Of a stretch of 64,000 nt of DNA, positions 1 through 12,900 are shown piece by piece. Where the stretch lies: positions 7,247,245-7,311,244 of the forward strand of contig NC_051119.1 of NCBI RefSeq assembly GCF_014839805.1, given 5' to 3'. Each line of letters starts with the position of its first letter. Position 1 is the stretch's first letter. The notes under the pieces were generated by a model, which saw only the letters and a list, made by a program, of their open reading frames with translations, was not told where the DNA came from and made no database searches. The stretch is from Manduca sexta (taxonomy: Eukaryota; Arthropoda; Insecta; Lepidoptera; Sphingidae). The translations under genes and the position numbers were made by a program.

Positions 1-699
1 CATAATATTTAAAATTATTCGACCAGTACTCGTTATTCAGTTATTTATTATTACCAACTCATTTATTTTTGTTTTCATTAAAATAATCTCATTCATGGAA
101 GTCAATTAATGTTCATATGTAGGTCACAGTTTACAAACAAGGTTGTGAAATCAAAACGAATAAGTTGAAGCATCGTACGAAGGACTTAAAATGACGCGCA
201 TCAAGATTCGCAACATTATTCACACCTCGTGTTATGACTGACATTTTTATAAGAGTTTTAGGTTAAGACATGTTTTATTTTTTTATGGTATTGAATAATG
301 CGTCCTAACTTCGTGTCATTCAACTTTTTAACTTGTAGGCATTGACCGATGCTTATAGGTAATTATATAATTGTAAAATGTAGGTAGATATTGTAATTGA
401 CTTTTAGGATGATCAACACCTGTCAGTTCCATGACCATGAAGGCTGCAAAGTCTACGAAACATCTGGATAAAATAAATAAAAAATACTTATAATAAAATC
501 CAAAAACTAGTTGTGGTGGTAATAATATTGGTAGCGGCAATAGTATTGGTAACCAATGATATATATTATGCTCTAGAAAAACGTCAATGGCGGTAACATA
601 AAAAATCTTTAGACGTATTGTGTAGGTACTTAGCCTTTAGGGGTTTTTCGAATATTACTAAAACGTCTTTTGACTAATGATCAGGCAAACCATTCATTA
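1..699. other. Window start, no gene seen
   Basis: AT-rich DNA with no convincing exon. A dispersed repeat fragment lies at about 408-505. Confidence 0.5.
408..505 (+). repeat. Dispersed repeat fragment (family with CATGAAG..GCAAAGTCT)
   Basis: Contains CCATGAAGGCTGCAAAGTCT followed by ACGAAAC and an AT-rich tail. Related copies lie at about 57630-57735 (same orientation) and 62160-62325 (opposite). Confidence 0.6.
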
Positions 700-830
700 T
701 ACAGTCTCGCGCGGTTTGCATGACACCGCGCTATCTGCCATCGCGCGGCTGTCACATTTGACAGCTGTCAAACGTCATTATGACAGCCGCGTTGACAGCT
801 CGTCGGCGGGAACATCCACCCAATTATCAC
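700..830. promoter_or_regulatory. GC-rich island with a cluster of TGACAG sites
   Basis: About 130 bp of GC-rich sequence inside AT-rich DNA. CTGTCA/TGACAG occurs at 749-754, twice in the palindrome TTTGACAGCTGTCAAA (757-772), and at 781-786 and 793-798. TGACAG is the core site of TALE homeodomain proteins (Meis/Homothorax, TGIF). It may be the promoter of Nox5 or of an unseen gene; the first Nox5 exon was not located, so the target is inference. Confidence 0.4.
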
Positions 831-2383
831 GAGAACTTTCTATTTAATTTTAATTGAGACATTTTTATATTTAGTATATTGAATGACGCTTGTATTTTAT
901 TAATTGTTATGTTCAATGTCTCAATTGGTTGTTAGCGTGTGTGTTATAATTGATTATGTGTTGAAATTGTTTTATATGAGTATGCAAGGAGTGGTCAAGT
1001 TGCTGGTCATATATATTTTATACCTATTGATTACGTTTTGCCTTCAAGTTGCGTAGGGCCTGGGTATTTATTTTTATTTATTTAATGACTATAGAAACTT
1101 CTAGACATTTATTAAATTAATTAGTTATTTATTTTTTATTTTTATTTTAGCGACTTACATTACAGGTTTACACCTAACTCGGATAGGGAACTTAATTACG
1201 AATGAATATTAAAAAAATAATTAAATACGTACATGATCAATTTTAGTGTAAAGATCAGGAATATATTTCCAAATATTCCTGATCTTTACAATAAAATACT
1301 TATCTAGACTAGGGATTATGAAGGATTTTCGGCCTTATCACATCCAATAAACATTTGCACATCACCATAATATTATAATTTGACATACCATGGTAGTTGG
1401 CAAAATTCCTTTTTACAATCATTAACGCTAAAAGAACGGATAAGAAATATGGGATTGACGATAAATCTGTCGCTAGGATTTGTCATTCTAATACATAACA
1501 TAAGCGTCAACGATTGTAGAAAGTAGTAGGAGTCTTACAAGTACTAAGATAACTAGGTACCTAGTTCTAGTCACTTTAATCAATGCATCATACTCTTTGT
1601 TTTAAACCATAGAGTATCAAAATCCACGAGTATCCATCGCACATTTGACACTGGCAGAATAGTCGACATCTGCAAAACTTGCCATTTATAAAAAAAAAAG
1701 AATTCGAATTTCGAAATTTAAGAAGAAATTCCCGTGCCCTTGTGTTCGAATTCATCGATGCAAGCCGGTTTCGAGAACTTGTTTTTTTTTTCCACAAATA
1801 ACACAAGATGAAATGGGTACAGTTAATACTTTTACGTAATACCCTCAGTTTATTGAGTGTTGTGCTTCGAGTGATAAGTGTATATTTTTGGTATGTTTAC
1901 TAATATTAAGAAATCGCAAACATTTTTGCCTAACAGTGAATTGTTCTTAGAGCTCATAATTCAATCATATTGGAATAAGTTTAAATTATAAACAATAACT
2001 ATTTCAAAATAGGAACTTATTTCTTTAGTTTATTGTTTCGATGGATTCTGTCTAATTAAAATATGATATTGTCCTAAACATAATATAAGGTATTGATTTA
2101 TTCGCGTACTAAGTGTATTTATGAAAGTTCTTGTTCTTCATATGTGTTAATAATTTATTTACCCTTTTAACCATTTTCGGTTTGATGCATGCATGATGTT
2201 TTATAGTAATAATGCACGATGAGATGATTCATTAGCTTGTTTTTTAGACTTCAGCTATTGCAAACAACTTCTATGAGGTCTGCATTTATGAATCTTTTTG
2301 TGAATTACCGTGTTTACTCTCATAAATCTGGAATAAGCAGAGATGTATCAAGTCCCAAAATTTCGTCACGTTTTTTTTCATAC
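831..2383. other. No gene recognised
   Basis: AT-rich, possibly 5' intron of Nox5. Contains a perfect hairpin at 1248-1289 and a short signal-like ORF at 1808 that does not fit Nox5 phase. Confidence 0.5.
1248..1289. repeat. Perfect 17-bp hairpin
   Basis: Arms GTAAAGATCAGGAATAT (1248-1264) and its exact reverse complement (1273-1289) enclose an 8-nt loop. Possibly a tiny MITE or a structural palindrome. Confidence 0.75.
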
Positions 2384-2622
2384 TTGCACGGTTAAGTGGC
2401 TCCACTGTATTGGATGGTAAGTGAAGTGGAGTGCAATAGAATATCGACTGACGAGAGATTACTCCTCGGCAGTCGACACAATTATGCCGGCCTGTTGGGA
2501 CCGGATATACACAGGCTGATCCTGGAACGTGACACTTACGTAGGCCACTATGGCGGGTTTTAACACCTTGTGTACGGTGGTCGTTATCCGGGCGGATATA
2601 AAATAGATCCTACCACCAGCAA
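2384..2622 (+). repeat. Dispersed repeat A (about 240 bp)
   Basis: Runs from a 'ggtaagtgaagtgg' segment to 'cctaccaccagcaa'. It shares CGACTGACGAGAGAT and AATTATGCCGGCCTG with copies at 10255, 22299, 34281, 35994, 45162, 50393 and 50948. No coding capacity; family name not known to me. Confidence 0.8.
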
Positions 2623-2825
2623 ATTCTAAAGCAAGACCAAAGAATACGCTGAAAACATATTATTTAATTGTCTCTATAGTCGTACTCAATGTGATATCTG
2701 TGTACTACTAAAATCCTAAAATCTTAAGAATTCTATTTTCAATGTGATAATTATAACTTACTTCATGTTGCTCACGACTTTGCCCCTGTAAAATGTCTTG
2801 CCTGTTACGAAAGTCCCTAAACGAC

Positions 2826-3020
2826 GTCCATCGCCACCTATTTCAAAAACAGATTTAAAAATCCATTATTTCCCATGGGAACAAATCACTAGCATATACT
2901 TTATTCCAGAAAATGGTCTATCCAAGTGTCAAATTTCATCCAAATCTGTTCAGCTTTCTGGGGTTGCTTTTAAGAAATATACATATATATTGACGTACTT
3001 TCGCATTTATAAAATTAGTA
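2826..3020 (+). repeat. Dispersed 3'-tail repeat
   Basis: Resembles a common lepidopteran repeat tail: 'aagtgtcaaatttcatccaa', then 'atctgttcagc', and 'tttcgcatttataaaattag' at the end. It explains the 134-codon ORF at 2798, which is therefore not listed as a gene. Confidence 0.6.
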
Positions 3021-3866
3021 AAAAAAAAATGCCAACGAGGAGGGGTTTACAAATTTTAAAGAAAAGAAAGAAACGTTTATTTGCACAATATACTGGGACG
3101 CACACAAAAATTTATAACAAGGTAAAAAAAAAGCAAAAATACATAGAGGATTTGGGCAACCTGCATCCTATGATACTGCCGAAAAGGTTCCAATTTAATT
3201 AATTCTTCTCAGGCCCTTAAACGCGTTTTAGGGTTTGGAATTTAGGTCGTAACCTTTTAGCAAATTAATCACGGGTAGGGTCATTACGTACCTTTTTTTG
3301 GTTATCCTTGACACACTGGAAATAAGTAACCAAGCAAGACTCAGTTTTTATTTTAAGTTTTGTGACATCTTTACAGTTTACATATAATAAAATTGTGATA
3401 GGCCGACGTCTGTACTTTACAAATATTAAAAAAAAACTAATATGAGCCTTTATGAAAGCAACAAAAACAAAAAAAAATGTTTTTAGAATTTTTCGCTGTT
3501 TATATGTTTCTACACGAACCTCGCAAAAACTATTACAAAGAATTGAATGCTGTTACACTTTTAATGACTAGAGGTCTACCTTAAAATATAAGATATTAGA
3601 GCGAACGACAATTTATAAAAAAATACGTGCACATAACTTTGCAAAGTACGAGTTTTGTCCCTTAGGTTTTGAACCGGAGTTACGTCTCGGCAGGCCGTTC
3701 TATTCTCAACTAGGCTATCGTGAAAGCAGTACTTAGATATATTACTTAAAGTGTACCTATAACAAAGGTCAAGCTATAAATGTTAAGCTACAAAAGAGTC
3801 TACCAGGTGTAAAATTATTGATTATGTTGTTTAAATATATATGTTTTAATAATTCCCGTATTCCAG
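3021..3866. other. Upstream intron of Nox5
   Basis: AT-rich, with A-runs and a SINE fragment at 3664-3720. No further Nox5 exon found. Confidence 0.5.
3664..3720 (-). repeat. 5' fragment of the tRNA-derived SINE
   Basis: The reverse complement begins CGATAGCCTAGTTGAGAATA, matching the 5' box A part of the full copies at 13389 and 36949. Confidence 0.7.
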
Positions 3867-3961
3867 GATTTGTTGGAGCGTATCTTCCGACTGTTCGACC
3901 TGGGCAGAGAGAATCATCTGGTGCAAGAAGACTGGATAGAATATTTGAAAGAGCGGCTTAC
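3867..3961 (+). CDS. Nox5: Nox5 exon 1 (first recognised): non-canonical EF-hand 1
   Basis: Reads DLLERIFRLFDLGRENHLVQ and on to YLKERL, an EF-hand-like helix-loop-helix whose loop lacks the usual spaced acidic residues. A degenerate first EF-hand is normal for Nox5. CAG acceptor, GTAAGT donor, ends in phase 2. Confidence 0.85.
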
Positions 3962-6900
3962 GTAAGTTTTCATGCACACGCACTTACGCTTTTTATCTTC
4001 AAAGGAGTAGGAATAGAAGTAATTCGTTTTCCGCCGTTTGTATTCCGTGCCATGATGTGATAGTAGGCGAGCCTATCATGGCGACAGGGCACAATCAAAA
4101 TATGTGAATTTATAAATCCGCGACAAAATCAAAAAAAATATTTTTTTTCGTGTCAATACCATTAAATTTCCTATTCCCACATATATTATCAAGTCCGAAG
4201 ATTTGAGCCTTTGTAACTTGCTTTGCCTTGAGCCTTTGACTTGACTTCGGTTTGGCTAATTTCTTCCTCCATTGTTACAGCGAAGAAAAACAATTAGATT
4301 TCGTGGAGCAGGTGGAGAGTGTGGCGTACGTGCTCTGCGGAAATGGAGTGATCACCTTGGACAACTTCCGGAGTATACTGCAGAATAAAGTTGTGAGTAT
4401 GTGTTTAAATCGCCATAGATTATGTTCTGCTATATCTTAGAAATAGGCAGTATGCTTTAGTTGTGATACTGATGTTTGTTTAATTACCAAAGAGTTTAGC
4501 CAGTTGCAGGCCTAAAGTCCCACGGTTGAAGTAACATATATTGTAGTTACAAACATATAGTTGTAAACAAGTATCAAGAAATTTTAATAACAAAGCTTTG
4601 CAAGGCGCTTTACTGCGTTTGTTATTCTGTAGAATTAAGTTTTTTAGGTTATGTAAAGACGAAAATCGCATCATCCAAAAGTGTAAATCCTTTCAGAATA
4701 TAAAAGAGGGCGAAGACGACCTCCTTCTAAGTCGTCAACTATTGTGACCGAAATAAAAGACCCGAATTGATGATCTAAGGCAGAACGACTTGGGGTAGAT
4801 ATATTAGGAGAGCCAACTCCATAGAAAGTGAGAATGAGCAAAGAAGAAGAAATTATCCTGTAGGTTTATAACAGAAGATTAGGAACACACAACAATTAAT
4901 AACTTTAGCTACAATAGTTCACCAGTATATATGTTCTCTCCTTCCTACAACTGTAGCGCCTTCAAGCGACAAGGAGCAATTAGGCAAGCTGGCTTAACTT
5001 ACATGTATTTATCTCTCGCCGATCTTTCTTTAGGCGTTACTTCATTTAACATTAGATCCAGTGAAGCCGCTTTGCTGTGGATTTATGGAGTCATACAACG
5101 ATAAAAATGTACTATTTAAATTATTCCAAGGATACAGTCGATAGACATATTATGAACATATAATAATTAGACATGTACACTACACCACTGTCGTAGTTAT
5201 GCTAATAAATAAAAAATAAACTACAAAATATTTCAGTAAAGTTGAATTTTTGTGGTTTCAGGTGACAAAGAAATTGTTCCGAGTGGTCGATACTGACGGT
5301 GATGGTTTCGCGACAGCTGAAGAAATAATGGATTTCCTCTCGACAGTCAGCAGTAGCAGGTAGTACTTGACGTATATTAAACCCACAGTTTATGAATTTT
5401 GTTTATATTTATGACGAAGGAAACAAAGTTGTGAAAGATCGCCTTATACTTAAACAATCAGCATAAATTAATTATTCAAATTCGTAGTCTGCTCGAGAAA
5501 AAAAATATAAGGCCTCATTCAGACCGTATACTACTGTACTATGTATGTATACTCAGATTGTCGATTTCCGATACAATTTGCCATCTATTTTCGAATGTTA
5601 TACTGAAATACATCTATTGAAAATGTAATGACGCTTGCAAAACCTCATAATATTTCTATTTTCACTTGCTGTCTAGACCACGCGTGGGCTTCGACAAGCA
5701 AAGCGTGGACCGGCTCGAGCAGTTGTTCCGCGAGACCGTAGGAGATCAAAAAGAAATCACTCGGGAGCAGTTCAAGAAAATCGTCGTTTCTAAAAACGTG
5801 AGTATTGTAAAAAAGAACGTGCGCGTCAAATTAAGAATCGCTATTGGTTTAATGAGAAGTTAAGTAATGAAATGTAATCAAAAAGGAAAGTAATGTTATT
5901 TCATGGTCATTTAGAGCTACCAGTTTGTTTTTGTATTTATCTTTATATAAAACTCGGACCTGAATGTATTAGGCAGTTTCATTTTTGGGATTTTTGGATG
6001 ACTGTTGTAGAGGACTAGGAGGATATAATACAACAAACCTTAAGAAAAATATAAACCACAACTTGAACCACGTTGAACATTCACAAGGAATCGATTATTG
6101 ACGTTGCTCCTGGCATTATAAAAAAAGCAGCACTAATGTTTCTTGCTCTTTCTTTTATAGATACTGCTTTTCGAAGTGGTTTACAGCAAGATTTAACTGA
6201 ATCTAACTAAATATATAATATTCTATGTGTTCAAAAAAATTCCGCAGCCCTTCTTCACGGAGCGCGTGTTCCAAATATTCGACGAGGATGACTCCGGTGC
6301 GATATCGCTGCAGGAGTTCATTGCGGCGGTGCACCAGTTCGCCGGTCAGACGCCAGATGATAAAATACGGTTCCTGTTCAAAGTCTACGATTTGGACGGT
6401 AAGCTATGGAAATAGTGTATTTTGATATTAGATTATTATCTGTTTCATTTATAAATTATTTCTAGATCATCCATCGCTTTGGCTACGTTTGTTGTCAAGC
6501 AGTAGTAGTATTATTTTATTTCGGTTGGATATAGTCGGTGTAATTAATGAGCATGAAAACAATTCATAGAATATCTCAGGAAGATATGCCGGTTAAAGCA
6601 ATGCTATTCAATTTAGTTATTCTATACTGTGGATGATTTTGCATCCAGAATGAGCAAGCATCATAATGATGTTTGTTAGTAACCTTATACCTATCATCAG
6701 GCGTGTAAATTATTCGCCTCGTGATTTTAAACTCTCGCAATGTTGTTCAGGCGACGGACTCATTCAACACCGCGAGCTTCAGCATGTCATGAGAGCTTGC
6801 ATGGAAGAGAATGGAATGCAGTTCAGCGACGAGCAGTTACTGGACCTCACCACAGCTATGTTCGAGGATGCTGACACAGAACGTCGCGGGGAAATAACTT

Positions 6901-9900
6901 ATGATGCTCTGAAGAACCAACTCGCGAAACATGGCGGGCTTCTGGAGAATCTGTCTATCAGGTAAATGTAGTAGAATGTTCTAGATTTAGGACCTGTTTC
7001 ACATGTTTTCAGTTAATTCTATTTGACAGTTATCGTATTAAATAGCTAATGTAGATAGTACTAATTTTATTACCATTTATTTCGGAGCATAGATTAGACT
7101 GTGACTTTTGTATATGGTCGATTTTTACATTTATGTGGCGAGTAACATCTACTCAGAAGTCATGAAATAAGGTCTTAAATATTTAGATTAATATGGCTAT
7201 GGGTTTGTAACGTATTTTGGAGGTCAGATTGACTGAAACATCGGAGATGCGAGTACTGAGGTTCATACAAAACAAATCTAAAGTTAACTATTCTTAGAGT
7301 AGTAATATGCTAAAACGTAATACTGGGATGCTGTAGCTATTAGGTATTGATGAGGTAGATTGTTCGTGAATCTCAACAAAAACGGTCACAAAAATCTCCG
7401 AGAAATCAACATTTCTTTTAAAATTCTTTTTAAATTTGTAAAGCGGTAGTGATACCATCAAGTTTACTTTTTCATCTAAAATTCGTTAAAACGAAACTAA
7501 ATCCAAAAAAATACTTACTTTACTTACAGTATAGATCGCTGGCTGGTGCCGCCCAAGCAAGATCCTCAGCCAATGTCTTTTCGACAGAAGTTGGCGAAGC
7601 TCAAGCCGTACCAGCTCTCGCTACCTTACTTCAAGAATAACTACGTGTTTCTCGCGTACCTGGCTGTGTTCTCACTAGTCAACATAGGACTTTTCCGTCT
7701 CAAGATGCTACGAGTACAGGAATTCTAATGGATTCGTCATACTTGCTAGAGCTTGTGGTAAGTTTATTGCAAAAATCATTCATTGTATAAGGAATGATGA
7801 AATTAAGGTATTAGGAATTGTAGTTTTTAATCATTGAAACTATTTTTGTTGCAAAGAATTACATTATGATGCTGAAAAAAGGGCTCGTAAGAAAGAAAAG
7901 ATGATTAACAATGGTTGGTATTTTTATACTTGAGCATGTTTAAATTTAAATAGCGAAGTTTTCCATCAACAATATCTCAAAATAATCATCACATATTATT
8001 GAAAAATATTACAGCATTTTTGTCACAGAGAATTTAGAATCCCATCTCAGCTTGAAATAAGATCGAGAGTTAAGTATATTATTCCCGTATCCAGGTCAAT
8101 GTCTAAACTTCAACTGCGCCTGGGTGCTGGTCCTGATGTTGCGGTACTGTATCACACAGCTGCGAGTGCGCGGGTTCAGCTCCGTACTACCGCTCGACCA
8201 CCACATCTACCTGCACAAGATCACCGGGGTCCTCATCTGCGTCTACAGCTTTGTGCATACTGTCATGCACCTTTGTAATTTTAGTAAGTGCTACCATGTT
8301 CTTTTTTGTCATAGGACTTTATTATATTAGATGTAGAACAGAAAATTTGATGTGAATTGCAAAGCCTTTTATGGATTTCCTTTTAAAGTTTGCTATAGCA
8401 TTATTTAATTCTATGAGATATTTTTACTAGGTATCTTCCACCTGCTTGTAGCTCCATCCGATACTGGGTAAACGCAAATACTTTTTCAACCGAGTTGCGT
8501 TGGTTTACCTAAAATGGATACAACAACAATAATAATAATATATATAATATCTGCCCTATATCATATACTTTCCCAGTGCTGAGCACGAGCCTCCTTTACT
8601 ACTGAAAGGGATTAGGCCTTAGTCCACCACGCTAGCCTATTGCTGATTGGTAAACATCGCACACCCTCAAAATTTCTAAAGTGAACTTCTCAGGTGTGCA
8701 GGTTTCCTCACGATGGTTTCCCTCGCTGTTAAAGCAAGCCATAATTCACAAAGTATACACACATAATCTAATGATAAGTCAGAAGTGTGTGCCCTTGAGT
8801 TTTTAACCTGCGGACATTCGTCTCGATAGTCCGATCCACTCTCAACTAGGCATCGCCGCGGTGTTAACAAGCATGTCTACGTTTAATTCTATATGTACCT
8901 AATTTTAAAAACTTCTGCAATTCCATCTTCCAGGCATGGTGGTAGTAAACGACCCAGTGCTGAACGCTCAGAACTGGACCCTGTACGAGTGGTTGCTGAC
9001 GGAGCGGCCGGGGCTGTTCGGGCTGGTGCACGGCGCGGCCAACCCCACGGGCGCCGCGCTGCTCGTGCTGCTCGCCGTGATGCTGCTGTGCAGCCAGCCC
9101 TGCGTCAGACGAGGGGGGAGCTTCGAGGTATTATGTGCCGAGATTTACTGGTGGTAGGTCTCTCAATGTGTGAGTCCGTCTGGGTAGGTACCACCGTACC
9201 TACGTGTCTATTTCTGCCGCCAAGTAACAGTGTGTGGTCACAGTTGTGTTCCAGTTTGATCATTGTAGCCAGTGTAACTACTGGATATAATGAGACTTCA
9301 ATCTCAACTTAGGATGGCGAGCGTAGTGGAATACCAATTCTGCCTACATTTGCACTATTTACAATCAAATTTTTCTCCTTAATTCACAGGTATTCTACTG
9401 GACCCACCTTCTGTACGTTCCGTTCTGGTTGCTGCTGATATTCCACGGGCCCAACTTCTGGAAGTGGTTTGTGCTGCCCGGCACGCTATATGTTCTCGAG
9501 AGGATCATGAGACTCGCTTGGATGAGGTATTATTTATTAGCTCGGTATCGGCTTATTTATGCTACATTGATACTAAAAAAAATAGTAAACCTAGAAGTTT
9601 ATAGGCATTTTAAGATTGGAGGTTAGAATAAACAATCGCATGGCCAAGCGCAGTATTATTCGTTATAGAGTACATACATTCTATTATTGGACTCCACTCT
9701 TCTCACCATCAGGTGCAGAGGGTCACTTTCCCGTGCAAGTAATAAAAAATCTAATTTAATTTCTTCTTAGAGTTGCTTTATAAGCAGGCTTTGCATTTAC
9801 AATTAGTGATTACTCATCTCGTCACTGCCAAAGATTCTTACTGAGTAAGTATTTAGAGTGTCCCAGTCGTTTGACTGCCCATTTGTTAGTATTTTGATTG

Positions 9901-12900
9901 CTGTTTATAATTTTCTATAGAACTCTCGACTCATGAATTACCTCATACATATCTGCAGGTCAGAACGCGGTAAAACCTACATATCATCAGGTATCTTGCT
10001 GCCCTCCCGCGTCACTCACTTGGTCATCAAACGGCCGAACCATTTCGAGTTCCACGCGGGAGACTATGTGTTCCTGAACATTCCTGCCATCGCGTCTTAT
10101 GAATGGCATCCGTTTACTATCAGCAGTGCGCCGGAGCAGGAAGGTAACGATATTAGTTCCATGCTTGTCTGTACCTGTGGTGTAGTTGTTTTGTAGCGAT
10201 TTAACAACTGCGCTGTCTCGATTTCGGTGGCCGGGTCGAGCAGTGATGTTATGTTGATAGGATATATTTTATATCCGTTCGGATAGCGACCACCGTACTC
10301 AAGGTGTTAAAGCCTGCCATAGTAGCCCACGTAAGTGCGTCGTGTTCCGTCATCAGCCTGTGTATATAGGCCTCAATAGGCCGGCATAATTGTGTTGACT
10401 GACGAGGAGTAATCATGTCTCGTCAGTCGACATTCTATTGATCTCTTCTCCCCTTAACATAAGGTGCGGTGGGGTCACTTTGCTGCGCAAATATAAAAAT
10501 ATAAATTCTCTGCATAGCACAGAGTGGCAATGTGATTCAGAATATCACCCTGAAGTCTGTTATTCTGATACTAAGCAAAAAGGGCTGATACTTATCGGTT
10601 AATCTCGTGGATCGAACACGAGATTTAACCATATTACTGACGCTGTAATTCAACTAGATACGCCAGCGACGCAGTTAGAAAATAGTACGATGATTAATTT
10701 ATGTATTTATTTATTTACAAAAATAAAAGGGAAATATTCATAAATAACCAGAGATAATTCTTAAGGCTTAATCAAATATGAGAATCAGCCGTCTCTCAAA
10801 CTAAGCAAATTGTATCTTGAGAAACAGAAAATTAATTGGTTGATTGATTAATTACAGATTATCTGTGGATACATGTGCGTGCTGTAGGAGAGTGGACGAG
10901 TCGCCTGTACGAGTACTTCGAACGGGAACAAGCGAGACTGCACGCTCAACAAATGCCCAACAAAGCCATTGAAGACTCCAACCATAAGTATTGAATACAA
11001 AAATTACTTGTAAAGTACAAAGTGTGATTAATGTTGAAAGCTCGTAAAATTTCGTCTTTGATAATTCATATTCCTTGTTTATGAAGGTTTTTAATTTACT
11101 TGTAGTATATATATTTTTCTGACGGTCTGGATTCTCATGGAAGGCAGTGGCCCCTTATTGTCGGATTCGGTAGTGAAAACTTCGCCTTGATAATTTCTAT
11201 TCCTGGTTTATAAAGGTTTTTATTTCACCCATGTATACGATAAATATTCTTCTGACGATGTGGATTGTCAAGGAAGACGGTGGAAACTTATCTTCGACAG
11301 TGACAGGGTTTTTGCTATTTGCTTCTTTCTGGTGAAAATAAATTTCCCCTTGTTTCAATGTTTTAAAGTCCTGCAGGCCTCCTTAATTTTAAAATACGGC
11401 ATTAGTATTGTTTATGGGCAGTTCTCAATCATTATTATAAAAAGTAAGAATTTCTGGTGGCAGGATATTTTTAGTTCGAATAACAAGCACTGTATCATAT
11501 ATATCCAATTTCAAAGAGGCCGGCATAATAATAACTGCTGGCAATGGATAATTATTTCTCATCAAGACTCTCGATCCTCTCACCATCAATTGCAGAGGGA
11601 TCACTTTATCGTTTAAATATATATAAAAAAAATATTTTATCTACAGAAAAGCCACCAGAACTCTCTCAAGCCTGAGTGCGAAGTTGAAGAGGCGCAGCTC
11701 CGGTAACAGTGCGAAGAAGAGATCAGTGGACTTCTCACCAACCAGCTATACCAACGAGAGCTTCGAACTAGACGAGGATAAGGAGAATGAAGACCATAAT
11801 GGACATATTGAGGGTATTATTACTACAAGGTTCTTAAGAAATTGGTGATTGATGTAGTCTTTGATATTTTATTTATTTATTAACTTCTCTTACATCTACT
11901 ATTCTGCCGCGCTAAGCGCGAAAGCGGTATGTCAGGGAAATCTTATTTCGAGATAATCGAAGTTTTGTAAATATAGTTTAGAATGTAAAACTAAGATAGT
12001 GAAACTCTTTTAAGGTCTTTTTAGTAAGTTCTAAACAAGATACCGTTATTTAAGGAAGTTCATTGGATAGGTAATTCTTTAAGCTATCTGACGACATAAA
12101 AATCTAGATTTTTTTTTTTTTAAGATGCTGCTTTTGAGCTTAGCTCGTCAGTATTACAGGGTAACAAATGCAATAGTGTAACACAGTACAAATAAACAGT
12201 ATTTCGTATTAAATTCCTCACATTTTTAATGAAATTATTGTAGCCGCTATCTTTGTGATTTCATTCAGAGAACAGACATATATGTATGGGCCAGATGGAG
12301 TTGTGTTAGAAATGTTAAACTCATCTGATAACATTTGATTTGGATCCAATTGTGATTGTGTTCCCATAATTTTACATTTTAGTATGGAGATAGATTTTGG
12401 TATCTGTCAAGTAAAATTGAAATCATTATATAATCTTATTGTGGAGATCAGCTTTAAAACAGTATTATGTAATTAGTTACAATATGGATAAATAAAAAAA
12501 ATGTAGGTAGCCAACAAACAAACACTCCAGTCACTAACCATTCCTACAGTGCCATGGTTGGTCTCTAATTTATCTGCTTCTTCTACATTCGATTTTCATT
12601 CCCAGTTAGAAGAATTTATAATTATTACCGTAAATTTAGTTTCCAATCCTTTATTCTTGTTCCAGCAAGTTCACCAATATCATGCAAAAACCTGAACCCA
12701 GGGCTATTAGCACCGCAGCGACATTTAGAGAAGTCGGTTTCGATGCCAGACGTTCAAAAGAATATTAAGAAGAGGCAAAGGATTTTGGCGTGAGTACTGT
12801 TAAGTTATAAATTGTATTATGTCAAGATGTTTCTGTTTCTTGCCGCTAGAGGCGCTTATGTTATTTATATTATTTGTGTTCTGCGTTTTAAAATACTGTC

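Noticed and set aside
1808..1890. ATG followed by a hydrophobic, signal-like stretch and a GTATGT donor
   Set aside because: It ends in phase 2, while the first recognised Nox5 exon needs phase 0, and the peptide matches nothing I know.
2798..3202. 134-codon ORF as a gene
   Set aside because: The sequence is a dispersed-tail repeat followed by A-rich DNA; the Lys-rich translation reflects composition.
7691..7728. Programmed +1 frameshift in Nox5
   Set aside because: No slippery or slow-codon context of known type at the shift, and no such event is known in this family; error or mutation is simpler.
8893..9312. 139-codon ORF over Nox5 exon 9 in another frame
   Set aside because: A shadow of the GC-rich exon; the correct frame matches Nox5 and splices in phase.
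11260..11616. 118-codon ORF in Nox5 intron 12
   Set aside because: Low-quality composition, no start context, lies inside an intron, no recognisable content.
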